Below are positions 48,583 through 61,259 of a DNA stretch of 64,000 nt, piece by piece. Each line of letters starts with the position of its first letter. The stretch's first letter is position 1. The stretch is from NCBI GenBank assembly GCA_024500155.1, contig CM044857.1, forward strand, positions 46,767,001-46,831,000. Direction: 5' to 3'. The notes beneath the pieces are model-generated. The model searched no databases. It saw only the letters and a program-made list of their open reading frames with translations, and was not told the DNA's origin. This DNA comes from Chenopodium formosanum. Lineage: Eukaryota > Streptophyta > Magnoliopsida > Caryophyllales > Amaranthaceae. Position numbers and translations under genes: made by a program.

Positions 48583-51449
48583 AGCTTGTAGAGTGTTTTT
48601 TCTAACCAAAATTCTTGTGTTAGTGATAAAAATTATTCTTGATGTGGTCTAATTTATTATGAATCTATTAGATTTAATCTAACTTTAAAATCTTGTTTAA
48701 TTCTTATAAAGGAATTAAATTAAATATTTTTGGTCTGTTTTCACAATAACTTAGTAATTACTCCGGAAAAAATAAAACACACATATTTTAAATCATGTAA
48801 AACATAGGACCATAGCCCATAGGAATACACGGTGAAATGTACTCAATTTAAAATCGCTCGAGTTAAGATTGGAGTTAACCATCAATACTTACTCAAGTTA
48901 TATTGAAATTTATTGTTAAGCCATAGTAGTAGTGGCATAGTGCTAATGTGCTATAGTGGTATGGTGCAATTCTTACGCAATGAAGAATCTATAAAAATTA
49001 CTATGCAAGATCTTCAACGTTCCATCTTTAGTTTAATGGCAATTTATCTTTTAGGATGATTCTATTGGCCTTTAATGAAAAACAAAGGTTAGATATGAAA
49101 TAGAAAGAGATGTATGAAGATAATTGGTTAGGAAGTTTAGTACCAAAAAATGAAAGGGCGTTACCGAAAAAAAGGTAATGTGAATAAGGCTTTGCTTCAG
49201 TTACAAGTTGTGCCATGAATGGCAATCGTTACTTGACTTTTCACTTTCTTAACTAGCTATTTGCCCTCTTCTTTGAATCTTCTTTCAGTAAAAGTTGCAA
49301 TCCAGGTTTAATTGCAACTGTAAATCCTTCCTTTTTTACCTTTTTCTTAGTTGCCTTGAGGAATCTTTATCATCTTTGAAAGAAACCTAGTGGTCAAACT
49401 CTAGAATGGACATGCACAAAAATGGTGCTCCCTAATCATACAATTTTATCATTTTTTGAAAATTTAATTTCATACACTATTAAAAATTATGGTCTTCAAT
49501 GCACTTTGTTCACTCGTGTTATGGCACAAAAACAAATTAAATACATATGCTAATTATATCACTATATGCCTATGAATATGACCTGTAGTATACGAAAAAT
49601 GATGAATCACATACACATTATTAAAGGAGTATAAAATAAATAGTTGATATATTCGAAAATGTGTGTCATTGTCTGAACAAATGATTTATGTTACTTGGCC
49701 CCTCTCTCTTTATATACGGAGCTAGTACAAGAGAATGAAATTGTTATGTTGATGAAATGTCTTTAACTTGTCTGTTGTCTCTATATATCCAAGTTAGAAT
49801 TTATAAAAAGAGAGATGCCATGGAGGGACAAGGATCTTACCAATTTATTAACCATCAATGAATGGGATTGTATAAAATTAGATTAAGAGTATATTGTAAT
49901 TTGAGCTACTTAATTAGGATTTAGGGCAGAATCATCAATTGGTGATATGTTAACTCCTAGGTTGTCATAAAAGACAAATCTCTAATCCTTTTCACAGCAT
50001 TCAAAAGAGTAAATATGTACTGCATTTTGTCCATATAAAGCTAAGTTCTGAAATTGCACTTACACATCACAAAACTAGTTAAAATACATAGATACAATTA
50101 CAAGGGAATTCAACCCTAATAATCAATAAACCTAAACGATTCAACACACAAAACTACACACAAGTATATCTCCCCCACCCCCGATTATTGAGGGGATATT
50201 TTGTAATTTTTATGTTTCAAGTACTTATGACCTAAGTTGGGTAACTTATCAAATAATTTTTATTTTTTTTTGGTAAAACAAGACCTAATGACTTGTCTGG
50301 AAGTCAAAAAATTCACATCAATCAACAGATCTTATTGGAATTTTAATACATTGAGAATTTTCTTTTAGTACAAAATAGATATAACAATTTGATGTCATCA
50401 AATACAAAATATCTCACGTTATTACCTATCTAAAAAATCAAAACAGGAAAACTTGATACGGTGCAGGCTCAAAGAATCTTATCTCTAGTCATGGAATATA
50501 TGGTCAACATTATGTTGATCTCTTCAAAATCTTCATGCAACCTCAAGGTGATATTTGCATGGAGGTACCTTCAAAGTGCAAGGTTGTCACTATTAGGAAT
50601 GTGGAGATAAGGATAAGCAAATTAGGTTCCAAAAGCTTTCTTTGGGATAAAAAAAAAAATTAAAGGAAAAAATCTTATGGGTTCTTTTTGGTGAGTGAAA
50701 AATGAGGTATTGATTTTATGCCACTTCAATTGAATATTACCCGCCAAAAATGAGCAAAGAATATATATTTTTTTTTTTTAAAAAAAAAAAAAAGGAACGG
50801 TTATAAATTTGTAATGGTAAAACAAATGCCTGTGATTCTAGATAATAGTCGGCTGGGCTTGAGATGGCCCAATATGATATTCTGGCCCACCTTATTTCTC
50901 CGTAATCAACGCTCCACGTATTACGCCGTGCATCTACCGTACGTTTCCTACCTCGCTCTTCTCACGTTTAGACATGTCAAAGTTGGTAAAGGTTAGTTTG
51001 GGATTGTTTCAAATTGTTTCCCGATTGGTTTTTTTTCTTTTAGGTGAATTATAATAATTTATTTATAGTCAAATTCAATTATTTATTTCTTCAAAAAAAA
51101 AAAAAAATCAACTATTTATCATATAATTCTAGTATAAAATTTTATTTGTGTGATTTCAATAAGACATACACTTAGAACAAGAAATCGATTAACTTTTCTT
51201 GAATCACAAGAAGACCAACAAATAATGAATAAATGATTATGGAGTTATTATAATAGCTTAGCTTCACTTTAATTTAGACATGACTCACTTAAGTAATCTT
51301 GTAACTCCTGTTTTTTTTTTTTTAGAAACAAATTTTGTAATTCTCTTTAAGTTTGACTTGAATACAAGAATAGGTAGACCCTTTTTTAAGACATATTTTC
51401 AATTTATTTAAGTTTAGTTCAGCTCAATTCATTATTCTACTTTGATTTA
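47922..51449. other. Gene-poor AT-rich region
   Basis: No gene found. Contains a T-run of about 52 bases (48,527-48,578), smaller A/T runs near 50,770 and a short GC-richer stretch at 50,880-50,960 without a usable frame. Confidence 0.5.
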
Positions 51450-51606
51450 GGGTCTGTTCTCATTGACTGAAATGAGCTGAACCGAACTGAACTGAACTTA
51501 TTAGAGCTGAACTAAATTGAACTGAAATGAAATGAATATTTTATGAGAGAAGGAAATTAGAAGTTGAACTAAATTGAACTGGAAATAATCTGATGAGAAC
51601 AGGGTC
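51450..51606. mobile_element. Tourist-like MITE (PIF/Harbinger type)
   Basis: 157 bp, flanked by TTA on both sides (51,447-51,449 and 51,607-51,609). Ends GGGTCTGTTCTCAT and, complemented, GACCCTGTTCTCAT match at 11 of 14 positions. The interior repeats the word GAACTGAACT/TTGAACTGAA. A 3-bp TTA target is typical of PIF/Harbinger MITEs. Confidence 0.65.
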
Positions 51607-51609
51607 TTA

Positions 51610-53641
51610 GTTCGACTCAGTCCACTTTAGCTTAATTTCGTTCGAAGACATAACAAGGCCTAATACTTGAAATATAGTTATATATTATCGTATATCTTTA
51701 TTCAATGTGACCATTAATTCTAATAAAAGACTGAGAAAGTTATAGTTTAGCTGTATAATTTGTCCCCATATCCAATACTTCGTATATATGTATGCATAAT
51801 ACGGAGTATTACATACATTCCATTGTAGTTAAAGCAAATTGAAAAAGAAAGTTCAACATGAAATATGCAAAATCTAACGTGTACTCCATGTATTATTCTA
51901 AGCATTGCATTCCTCCAAAAGCAACCAACAATAACGGACAACAACTTATCTAAGGTATATATCATTTGAAAAAGAGGAAAAAAAAAAAAAAACAAATTCA
52001 TGGTTCAATGTCTAATAAATATTTGATGTAATGTAAACACCATTAAGGAGACACACTTTAAACTTTAAAAGAAATTAATTCTGTCTAATTATATATGCTA
52101 GATGACCTAATTAATGATTCTTTGAGGAAAAATTAAGGGTTAGTACATATACAAAACTGTATCGTTCATTTTGTTTTCAGATCTGCTAATAAAACGATAG
52201 TATCAGAATTAAAGGACCTATTTACCCAAATTATCTCAAGAAACTACTTTAATTTATGTATAGGGCGAGAGGAGGTGGCAATATGAATTAAATTGGGAGG
52301 GGATGAAAACAGTTGGAGATAATTTAGGTTGGTGTATGTATCTCAAAACTTCAAGTATAGTGAATACGTGGGAAGTCCTAATATAAAGACAAGTGTCCAA
52401 TTTTATTAATCTTATCAACCAAATCTTGAAGAAATCATATTATTGGAAGACCAAAAATATTATACTCCAAATTTATACTAGTATTTCAACTACAAATTGC
52501 CAGCCTCTTTACTTGTTTCATCATCTAACACTTCCACCTTAGCTTCCGGGGATTCTGGGGCTCCCATGACTTAATTTATTATATTATTATTATTATTATA
52601 TTTTTTTATATATATAAAAATTGTGGCATGTGAAGTTTCACCCAACATTTTTTGTATAAAAATAATAAATTATCAAAAGTCAACCGGTTGACCCTTTGTT
52701 CTTGGTTTTTATTGGGAAGGAAGATATTGATAGCGGAAAGTAGGCAATTAAGTTTAGATTTAGGTTGATTTTTCAATTTATTTACATTTATTTTCTACCT
52801 ACCAGAAATTAACAAAATAGTTTATAGTTGGCCCCAAAGAGAGTGGCAAATGAACAAGCTAAAATGGTTCAAATAGGTTCAATTCAATAATTATTCTTAA
52901 CCTCAAAATGGTCCAATTATTCCCAAATTTCCATCCATGATGAAAAAAGTTTTTATGGTAGAAATGACCTATAATTAACTGTTACAATCTTTATATTAAA
53001 ATGGAAAAAATAACACATGTTTCACAAATTTAGTCTCATTGATTAGCTAACCCTATGGAGGAAAAAAATAAAATTGTACAATGTTCAAAAAGTTCATATA
53101 TTACATATACAGTGTTCATAGTATCATCACCAAGGCGCAACTGCGCATTTGGAACCCTGCAAATTATTTCGATGCATAGTCTTATTGAAACAAAATATAT
53201 TTTCGAGGTTATGTAATGTTTTTTGAAATCATATATGACTACTAGTTGGTTACAAAAAAGCCTATGGTGGCCTTGAGTTAATAAAGGGAGGTACATTCGT
53301 AATAAGCGACTAAATCGATAAAACAGTTTAAAGACAAAGTAGACGGTTTCAACCACTTAAATGGCCTCCCAAGATTTCATGGGGTCCATGGAAAGCATGA
53401 ATTGCATTCAAACTACTGCTTTTGTTTTCTGTAGTTACAAATTATTCCACAAAATCACTCAAAACATATATGGTTCATATAGGTTGCATTGCCGGAGAGG
53501 TCATTTTTACTTATATTTGCATTTTTGATATCCTTAAATATGAGTACATGAGTTACTAGCAAAGTAGCAAACATGACCTCTTCCTATAAATTTTCATGCC
53601 AATATGTCAAAAACGACTCTCATTCATAATCATTTTATGTA
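51610..53641. other. Gene-poor AT-rich region
   Basis: No gene, RNA gene or clear element found. A short (ATT)n tract lies near 52,580-52,600. Confidence 0.45.
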
Positions 53642-53735
53642 CTACCTCCGTTAAATGTTAGTTATGTGCAACTTTGGGTATTATTTGCGAGATATAAAAT
53701 ATTCCAAAGTTGCACATAACATTTAACGGAGGTAG
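53642..53735. mobile_element. Stowaway-type MITE 4, almost entirely hairpin
   Basis: 94 bp between TA dinucleotides. The left arm CTACCTCCGTTAAATGTT runs on to ATGTGCAACTTTGG; the right arm is its complement, and the left has four extra bases (AGTT). Arms cover about two thirds of the element, so a transcript would fold into a long stem. Confidence 0.85.
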
Positions 53736-53737
53736 TA

Positions 53738-54794
53738 TCTATTACGGAGTATATACTATGATATACAATGGTACGGTAATGTATTATGTATGTAGTAAGA
53801 GACTAGCGTGATAATTAAAATAATTTAAGTGTATGTATATAGTGACGACCTCTCATCTTGGTAAGATGTTACTTGTTTCCAATCTCATTTAGCCAAAGTG
53901 AGCAATCTATAATAAGCAATTTTACTATTATTAGTAATAATAGTTTCATTGTTTGATGTATTTAACTTAGCTTGTTTTTATAAAGTGTTGCTTTGGGACA
54001 AAGTATGTAAATCTTCTATTACTATTGTAAAAGCTAAATTCAAGTTGCTTGGCAATAACAATTTTTGATCAATTTTCGCGTATATGATGCGTAACGCTAT
54101 TATGAATTATTATGAGTTCATAAATGATGAAAAGAACATGAACTAGTTAATATTCCATATTGCCTCCTTTATGACACATAATTAATGTAAGCATCAACAA
54201 ATTGCTAGACTTCTACGCAACGTATAATATTTCATGTATATTCATAAATCATATTCCATCATCAATTTTATTTTTTTTTTTAATTTTTTATTTATGCAAA
54301 TATTCCATCATCAATGATAATTTGCCATAGGGCTTTAGCAATTATAGTAACCTTACAATGGTCTTGTACTATATACAGAGTATATTATTGTATTTATTGT
54401 CGTTAATTACTTGAATTTCTCTGAGATACAATAGTTTATTGTATTAGGGTATTATTTATAAATAATACGGAGTAATCACTCCGCATTTGCCAATGTTATA
54501 CTTATAGTAAGAAGAAAAACTCTAATCAGATCTCAACTCTCATAGTTTAATTTTTTTGGTCCAAAATATACTTACAGACGATATTTGAAAAGTGGGAACG
54601 AGGTAATTAAAAGGATTCCCAAACTAGTGGGATATTTAGCTCTACCTTTTAAAAAGTTTGAGATAACTGTTATGAATAGTGTTTAAATAATTATACCTTT
54701 TAGAATGTTTATTTACTTATTTATCCTCATTAATATTAATTGCCTCTTTTTATATAAACTTTCAACCTTAGTTTATGGATTTGTTAGAATAAAA

Positions 54795-54861
<67 letters not shown>

Positions 54862-56484
54862 CACATTTTCTCTGGCAAATGTCCCTTAATTGGCCGTGGT
54901 GGTTTAATTTGTTAGGAGGAGAGCTCGAGTTAGAGGGGTGAAAACCATAGAGTTTATGAAAGGGTAGATTCGTCCATTCATTTTAATATACGATAGTCCA
55001 GAAAAATGAGGGTTCACTTTATTTTTTTCTTAATTAGCTAACAACATATTTCGTCCAAACATAATATAAGCAGACATGTTACATGCTTGCCTTGCCAAAA
55101 GGGATCATATAATACACGCATGTTTCCCCTTTTACTATAATCTAATCTCTCTAATTATTTACACTATAGCTTAGCTTTACGCAATCACTAATCATTTAAA
55201 TGTATTGGTTCCAAGTTTCTTAAACAAGCAATTATGGAATCATATCTTCAGATTTCTATCAACTTTAATTTTTCCTTAAGGACCAAACGGGTCCACATCA
55301 TCCATAACTCTCCCCATTGCATCCAGACCAAACACAAAATATACGGAGTCCTCGTATGTTGGAAAATTATACGTACTGTATTGTGAGAAGTGAGTCAATA
55401 ATTTATTTAAAAAAATAAAGTTTGTGAAAGAATGAAAATGGATAATAACATGAGTAGGGCTCATGAGAACATAAATTAATAACCAAAAATGCAGGTGGAT
55501 TGGTGGAGTAATAGATACTAATGCAAGGATGGAGAAGGTAGATACTTCATAATTTTTTTTTTTAAAAGTAGAAAGTTCCGAAAAGATAATAATATTAGAG
55601 GAATGAAAACCTAACATAGTCAATAATAATCATAACAAAATCCAAACTAACTGATAGAGTATAAAACATATTTCTAGATCTCAACTAAAAGTTTAAGCTT
55701 TTGGTTGAGTTCTATCACTAACAAAGAAAGAAAGATCAAAGGAAAAAGGTTAATTGAAAAATGAAAGATCAAAGGAAAAAGATTAACTGAAAAAAAAAAA
55801 AAAAAAAAAATCAAAGGAATGCATTAAGCTACGGAGTGTAGAAAAACAAGTAGACCTAAAATGTGGGTAGTATAAACCATATAGGAGAAAAAAAAAAAAA
55901 TCATAGACTTTGTATCTTCACCTTAAAACCTTTTTGAATAAGGTGATAACGTTTTATTGAGTTATTAGCAATAAACAAATCTTCAACATTCGTCCAACAC
56001 TTCTCATTGCCACTATGATCAAGCTTATGGAGATTGAAATCACTAGTGAATACAAACTTTCATCCTCGTCACCCTCATCCTCATCATTCCAATCGATAAA
56101 CACATCCCCATATCTAACCTACTACGAAGCATGTCGTAGTACTAATAATAAATCACCGGTAACTACACCATATAACATTCAACTAGAATATTGACGATAT
56201 AGGGTGGTAATTAAGGCTTGGCCTACAGCCCTACACAGGTGAATAAGGGCTATATTTACCAATTGTGTTACGGAGTAACATTACAAAAACAAATCAGCAA
56301 TTGTGTTAAAAGTGCAAGTCTAATTGAGCTATTCCGACCCAATTTGCGTGCTTTATCAATCTAGGCCCATAAATACCATGTACAAGAATTGTGTAAAACC
56401 AAACCAATATCAGAGGAGCTAAAGCAGCCCAATTCAATCTTGAAAACTTTTTAAATTTCACCGATAAGATATTTAAGTTTGGAT

Positions 56485-56529
<45 letters not shown>

Positions 56530-56922
56530 GGCCCATATTGGGCCACATATTCTTTGTTAGCCATGTTGTCAGAGTTGATCAAAAGTAGCCCATCCCAGCC
56601 TGTTTTGACCCAAAAAATATCCGGGTTTGGATAGGCTTATTGGGCTACTCGGCCTACTCCTTATAACTAAAACTTGCAATTCAAGGTTTACAAATCAAGA
56701 TTGTATTCCTTTGTTATTTTTCTTCCCATTTAAAATCTTGTTGACAGATAATTCATTAATTCTAATCAAAAATCCAAAATTATAATTACCTTTATGTATG
56801 TATTGAGTTCTTTACCCTAAACCTTAGTGTTTTTTTTTTCCAGGTAAGTTTCTAATATAGCTAGAATGGTAGTTAAAAACTCTACTCCGTATCATTATTG
56901 ATATCCATGTTGATAGTAGAAT
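53738..56922. other. Gene-poor AT-rich region with microsatellites
   Basis: No gene found. Includes (AT)n at 54,799-54,858, A-runs near 55,790 and 55,890, a T-run at 56,489-56,526, and a degenerate segment after it (GGCCCATATTGGGCC). Confidence 0.5.
54799..54858. repeat. (AT)n microsatellite
   Basis: About 30 uninterrupted AT units. Confidence 0.95.
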
Positions 56923-57035
56923 TTGTTATATACACCCGAGTGTACCGTACATCTGGGTAATTTGCTCATTAATGAGCAAAATTTAATGAGTAAATAACCT
57001 GGGTGTACGGTACACCCAGGTTGTATAGAACAGGC
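56923..57035. mobile_element. Foldback MITE, copy 2, with GTACCGTACACC arms
   Basis: Same design as 3,734-3,880. Left arm TTGTTATATACACCCGAG then TGTACCGTACATCTGGGT; right arm ACCTGGGTGTACGGTACACC then CAGGTTGTATAGAACAG. The loop holds its own palindrome (GCTCATTAATGAGC). Slightly shorter than copy 1 and more diverged at the right end. Confidence 0.6.
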
Positions 57036-57282
57036 TCTCTGTTGATAGTTTCTCCGCTAAAAGATTTTATAGAAGGAAATTAACGAGTATAAGTTTTCCT
57101 CCATTTCTTTTTCGCTTGCTACTTTTCTTTTTAGTTTATTCGATCCCTTGGATTTATCATATATTATAAATGACACTATAGTACGCAGTACGCAAACAAT
57201 CTTTATACCCGACCCAATTAGCTAGTTTTGTGTTTCACCATCTCCCCTTAATCAAAATTTATAACTACACAATTATAATCTA

Positions 57283-57490
57283 CTTTCTCCATTCCATAAA
57301 TATTGCAACAATTATCATTTTAAGAAGTTTTATAAATACGTAGTATTACAACATTTCTCTATCCACTTATATTTTCTCTCTTTCTCTCCTCGTCATATGA
57401 TCTCGATCTGTCTTATTTTCTTTCTATCTTTTCTTAAAACTCATGCCCCATCCCCATATTGCAATATTATAAGAAGGAAAAAAGTATTAG
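57283..57490. mobile_element. Degenerate Stowaway-like MITE
   Basis: The left end CTACTTTCTCCATTCCATAA followed by ATATTGCAACAA pairs loosely with the right end (TTGCAATATTATAAGAAGGA, then AAAAAGTA). Terminal bases are diverged, so this is tentative. It is followed by an A-run at 57,508-57,542. Confidence 0.4.
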
Positions 57491-57505
57491 ATTATTAGAG
57501 TATAC

Positions 57506-57545
<40 letters not shown>

Positions 57546-58007
57546 CGTGATGATGTGAGAGAAATATGGATAGTGATCGTTGACCCTTTTAAGCTATGAG
57601 GTTATGAGCATATACTCAAGGATTCCTTTGAAATGTGATGGACCATACCCAATACTTGATGATTGCAACCAACGAGCCGATAAGATAGGGGGATAATTCA
57701 AGACACTTTGTCATTACTAATATCCCATTACTCTCTTTACCACATATTCAAACTTTAGTGTCCCAATATATTTTTCCTAGGTACCAAAATTTATAGATAC
57801 CTCTAGATTTTTCCTTATAATATCACTTTAACAAATTTGTCGCACCACCTATTTATGCTATTAATGATAATATGATAATTATTTTATGTTGTTCATAGTT
57901 TTCATTTGTTTTAAAAGGTTGTCGTAGCTTGCTAAACTGTCTTTGTGATAAATTGATAAGTGATAGTCTCTCCTACTTGTGTGATTTCCTTTTCTTAAGC
58001 TAACAAT

Positions 58008-58644
58008 TAGGGATGTTAATGGGGCGGGTCGGGACGGATGTTGGCCTTCCTATCCTCATCCTCACCTAATATTTTCATCTCCATCCCCATTTCCATCCCC
58101 GCAGCGGGTCTAATATTCATCCCCATTCCTGCCCCGACAGGTATAACTCCAAAACCATCCCGCCCCACCTCCCACCTGGATATCCATCCCTACCTAATTC
58201 CCACCAAAGACCCGCCCAATCCCCACCCAAGACTCACCTAATCTCCGTCTCTCAAATACACAATCTTATATAATTAATACGGATTATAATAAAAAATAAA
58301 TAAATAAATCTTAATATTACACAAATTTTTGTTTATAATATAAGTGTAGTACAAAGTATTATAATTAATATTTTATTTCACGTAATTATTTTATAAAATA
58401 ATATAAAAGTATATAATTTTATTTTTAAAGATATATAGATGTGGGGATTGGGCGGGTATGAAATGGGGCGGGACGGGGATAGGGTAGGTACAACTTAAAA
58501 TCCACTCCCGCGCCCATCACCCATGACGGGTATGATTTTATCCCCATCCTCACCCCACTACCCGCCAAACCGAGACCCATCTTCGCCTCACTAGAGTGGG
58601 GATGGGGCGGGTCTCCTACTTAATCCGCCCCATCGACATCTCTA
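58008..58644. mobile_element. hAT-type non-autonomous element with GC-rich arms
   Basis: 637 bp. Left end TAGGGATGTTAATGGGGCGG and right end, complemented, TAGAGATGTCGATGGGGCGG. Flanking 8-mers CTAACAAT (58,000-58,007) and CTAACAGT (58,645-58,652) match at seven of eight positions, the 8-bp target expected for hAT. Arms are GC-rich (repeated CCCATCC/GGGCGGG words); the centre is very AT-rich. Open stretches in the arms are low-complexity, not genes. Confidence 0.8.
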
Positions 58645-58652
58645 CTAACAGT

Positions 58653-59402
58653 CATGCTCCGCTTTTTAACATAAACATCATTTTATTTATTTTTATTTAT
58701 ATTATTATCTATACTTTATTAGTATTTAAAAAAGCAAACCACAAATTTTTCATATGACACATGGCATCACAAGTCAGTGAGTCACTCATTACCCCATATG
58801 CCACATGTCACCCCCCTTAGTATTTATGTTTAAGTCTTTATGCATTCTACAGCTTGCAAATTTAAGTAAGAAAATAAAGTGTTTTATTTCTACCATAATA
58901 AAATAATGTTCAATTCATTAGTACACATTACATAAACGTATGAATTATAATAAAAAATTGTCTTTTCATTTCATACACTTTAAGTATAATTTAAACTAAT
59001 ATGTCATTTCATATCCCACAATCTTCATGTATATACACTTCGTATCTAACTAAATTGAGTAAATTCCTTCATCTTCTTTGAGTACTTTATATAAAAGCAT
59101 ACTTACATGTGAAAATAATTAACCCTAATAACAACCCGTACATTGAACGGGCCAAAAAGCTAGTTATTATTAAAACTCATAGGAACAACCTGCTAACGCC
59201 ATGTGTCACCCTTAATTATTATTTAGTGGCACATGTGCGCCATGTATCATCCTATGTGTATCTTTTTTTTCTTAATGCATTAAATTTTGTAGTAATGTGT
59301 AGTTAATTAATATTACTCTATAACTTTAATTCTCTATAATAATATTTAATTTTCATGAAAAACTTTTCATATATATAACCTCCATATTTAAATTTGACAT
59401 GC

Positions 59403-59474
<72 letters not shown>

Positions 59475-59960
59475 AGATAATATAGATTATTATATTTTTC
59501 ATCACTCACTTTATTATAATCTGTATTGTTTAATATTAAACGTTTTAATTAATTTTATCAAACTTAATTATAAAATACGATGTATCGGGGCATCACGCGG
59601 GGTAATAACTATTTATTTTATAAATTAGAATTTTATGCTTATAAAATGCTGCGTCTCACCATATATGGTCAAGCTAGAGGTCCCAAATAAATTTTTTGAT
59701 GCACATACCCTTTATTATATTATATTTTATTTATTATAGAACAATACATAAATTATTGAAAGTACTATACTTTATAAATAAAAATATAATTATTTTAACT
59801 TGAATCCTACACGAATCAAAGACTCGTTATATTTTTAAAAAAAATACGAATGGGAGTATTATTTTGACCTTTGTACATAACTAATTATTTTTGTTATTAT
59901 ATAAAATTTATTCATATTCGAATCTTGTTAAGTTCATCCCAATATTTGAATATTATTTTA
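58653..59960. other. Gene-poor AT-rich region
   Basis: No gene found. A second long (AT)n tract lies at 59,407-59,467. Confidence 0.5.
59407..59467. repeat. (AT)n microsatellite
   Basis: About 30 AT/TA units without interruption. Confidence 0.95.
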
Positions 59961-59967
59961 GATTTAA

Positions 59968-60098
59968 AGTGTGAGGGATAACTCAAGTGGTTAGAGCTTC
60001 CTATCCGATTTTAAAAGATTTTGGGATCAATTCTCACCCATGCTCTTTGTGACTCTCTAAACATCAAATGACAAGTACACTTATACACAAAAAAAACT
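59968..60098 (+). mobile_element. tRNA-derived SINE-like unit
   Basis: A tRNA-like head with an A box (ATAACTCAAGTGGTTAGAGC, 59,978-59,997) and a B-box-like GGGATCAATTC (60,033-60,043) at tRNA-like spacing, followed by a short unrelated body and an A-run at 60,088-60,096. It does not fold as an intact tRNA gene (no matching acceptor arm seen). Confidence 0.5.
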
Positions 60099-60270
60099 AT
60101 ATTTTAGACAATTTCTCCATCAATGATTTATATTTATCCAAAATAAGTTTTTTTTCAAAATACGTTGAATAATAAACAAATACTCATTGAATAATAAACA
60201 AATACGAGTATTATTTTGTTGAAATTATTAATAAGTTGAGATAAGCATATAACGTTAGTTTGACATATTA

Positions 60271-60624
60271 GGGCGTGTTCGGCACTAGCTTTTGAGTAGC
60301 TTTTAGGTAGCTTTTAGTGGTTTGACTTATTCAAACCACTACATAGAAAAAATTATGAGTGTTTGGGAATGTAGTGGTTTAGTGGTTGAAGTAGCTTTTG
60401 TGAAAAGTTAACATTATTAACTTTTGTGAAAAGCTAGGTAGCTGTTGAATTTTATTCTATTTTTTTAGAATTTTACAGCTAACAGCTACTTTACCAAACA
60501 CTCATATTGAATTATTTATTTTCACAGCTAACCGCTAGTTGACAGCTAACAGCTACACATACAGCTAACAACCACCATCACAGCTAACAGCTACCTCTAC
60601 AACTACATTTTGCCGAACACGCCC
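60271..60624. mobile_element. Tourist-like MITE (PIF/Harbinger type)
   Basis: 354 bp with perfect 14-bp terminal inverted repeats GGGCGTGTTCGGCA / TGCCGAACACGCCC and TTA on both sides (60,268-60,270; 60,625-60,627), the 3-bp target of PIF/Harbinger elements. The interior is rich in AGCTTTTAG and ACAGCTAACAGCTA words. No coding capacity. Confidence 0.85.
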
Positions 60625-61259
60625 TTAATCAAGGATTGTAATTTGTAATATGGTACACTCCAAATTAATCACTCAAATAAAAAAGAGTGAGAATACTGTT
60701 ACAATTCTTGTAAAAAGAAAAATATTGTCACAATTATAAGGTTTTTCTTTTCGTTCACCAAAAAATAAAAAATAAAAAATAAAAAAATCCCAATTTTAAG
60801 AAGAAAAGAAGACGAAATTCAACGGACTGAAAATAACAAAATAGTAAACCGAAAAAGTTTCCAAAAATGTCATTGTTTAGTCCTGAATTATCTCCACAAC
60901 ACTATCCAAACCAACACTCTCAAATAAAGAAACCACGACAATGCCGGGGACTTAAACCCATTATTAGAGGCTTACAAAATTTTTTAGATTAGTAAATTTA
61001 GGAATTTAGTAAGAAGTGGTCTGAAAAATAAAATCAAAAATTAAAGTAAACCACTTTATTACTATAATTACTACGTATTTTATTTTATTTTATTTTTTTA
61101 AAAAAAAATAACCGGATGATAAAAATAAGTAGATAACTAATCTATAACCGTTTGACCGGCAATAACCGGTTATGTGGCTGAGAGATTTGGTTGGGGTTTA
61201 AGCAGTTTTTTTGTTGGGTAATTTAAATCCCCCCCTTCCCTCACACCCCGGGGTTTTTG

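Noticed and set aside
49028..53356. Short open frames across the gene-poor region
   Set aside because: None has homology, splice continuity or codon bias; lengths are within chance for AT-rich DNA.
54705..54941. Open frame with an IYIYIY tract, and a similar one at 59,318-59,509
   Set aside because: Translation of (AT)n microsatellites.
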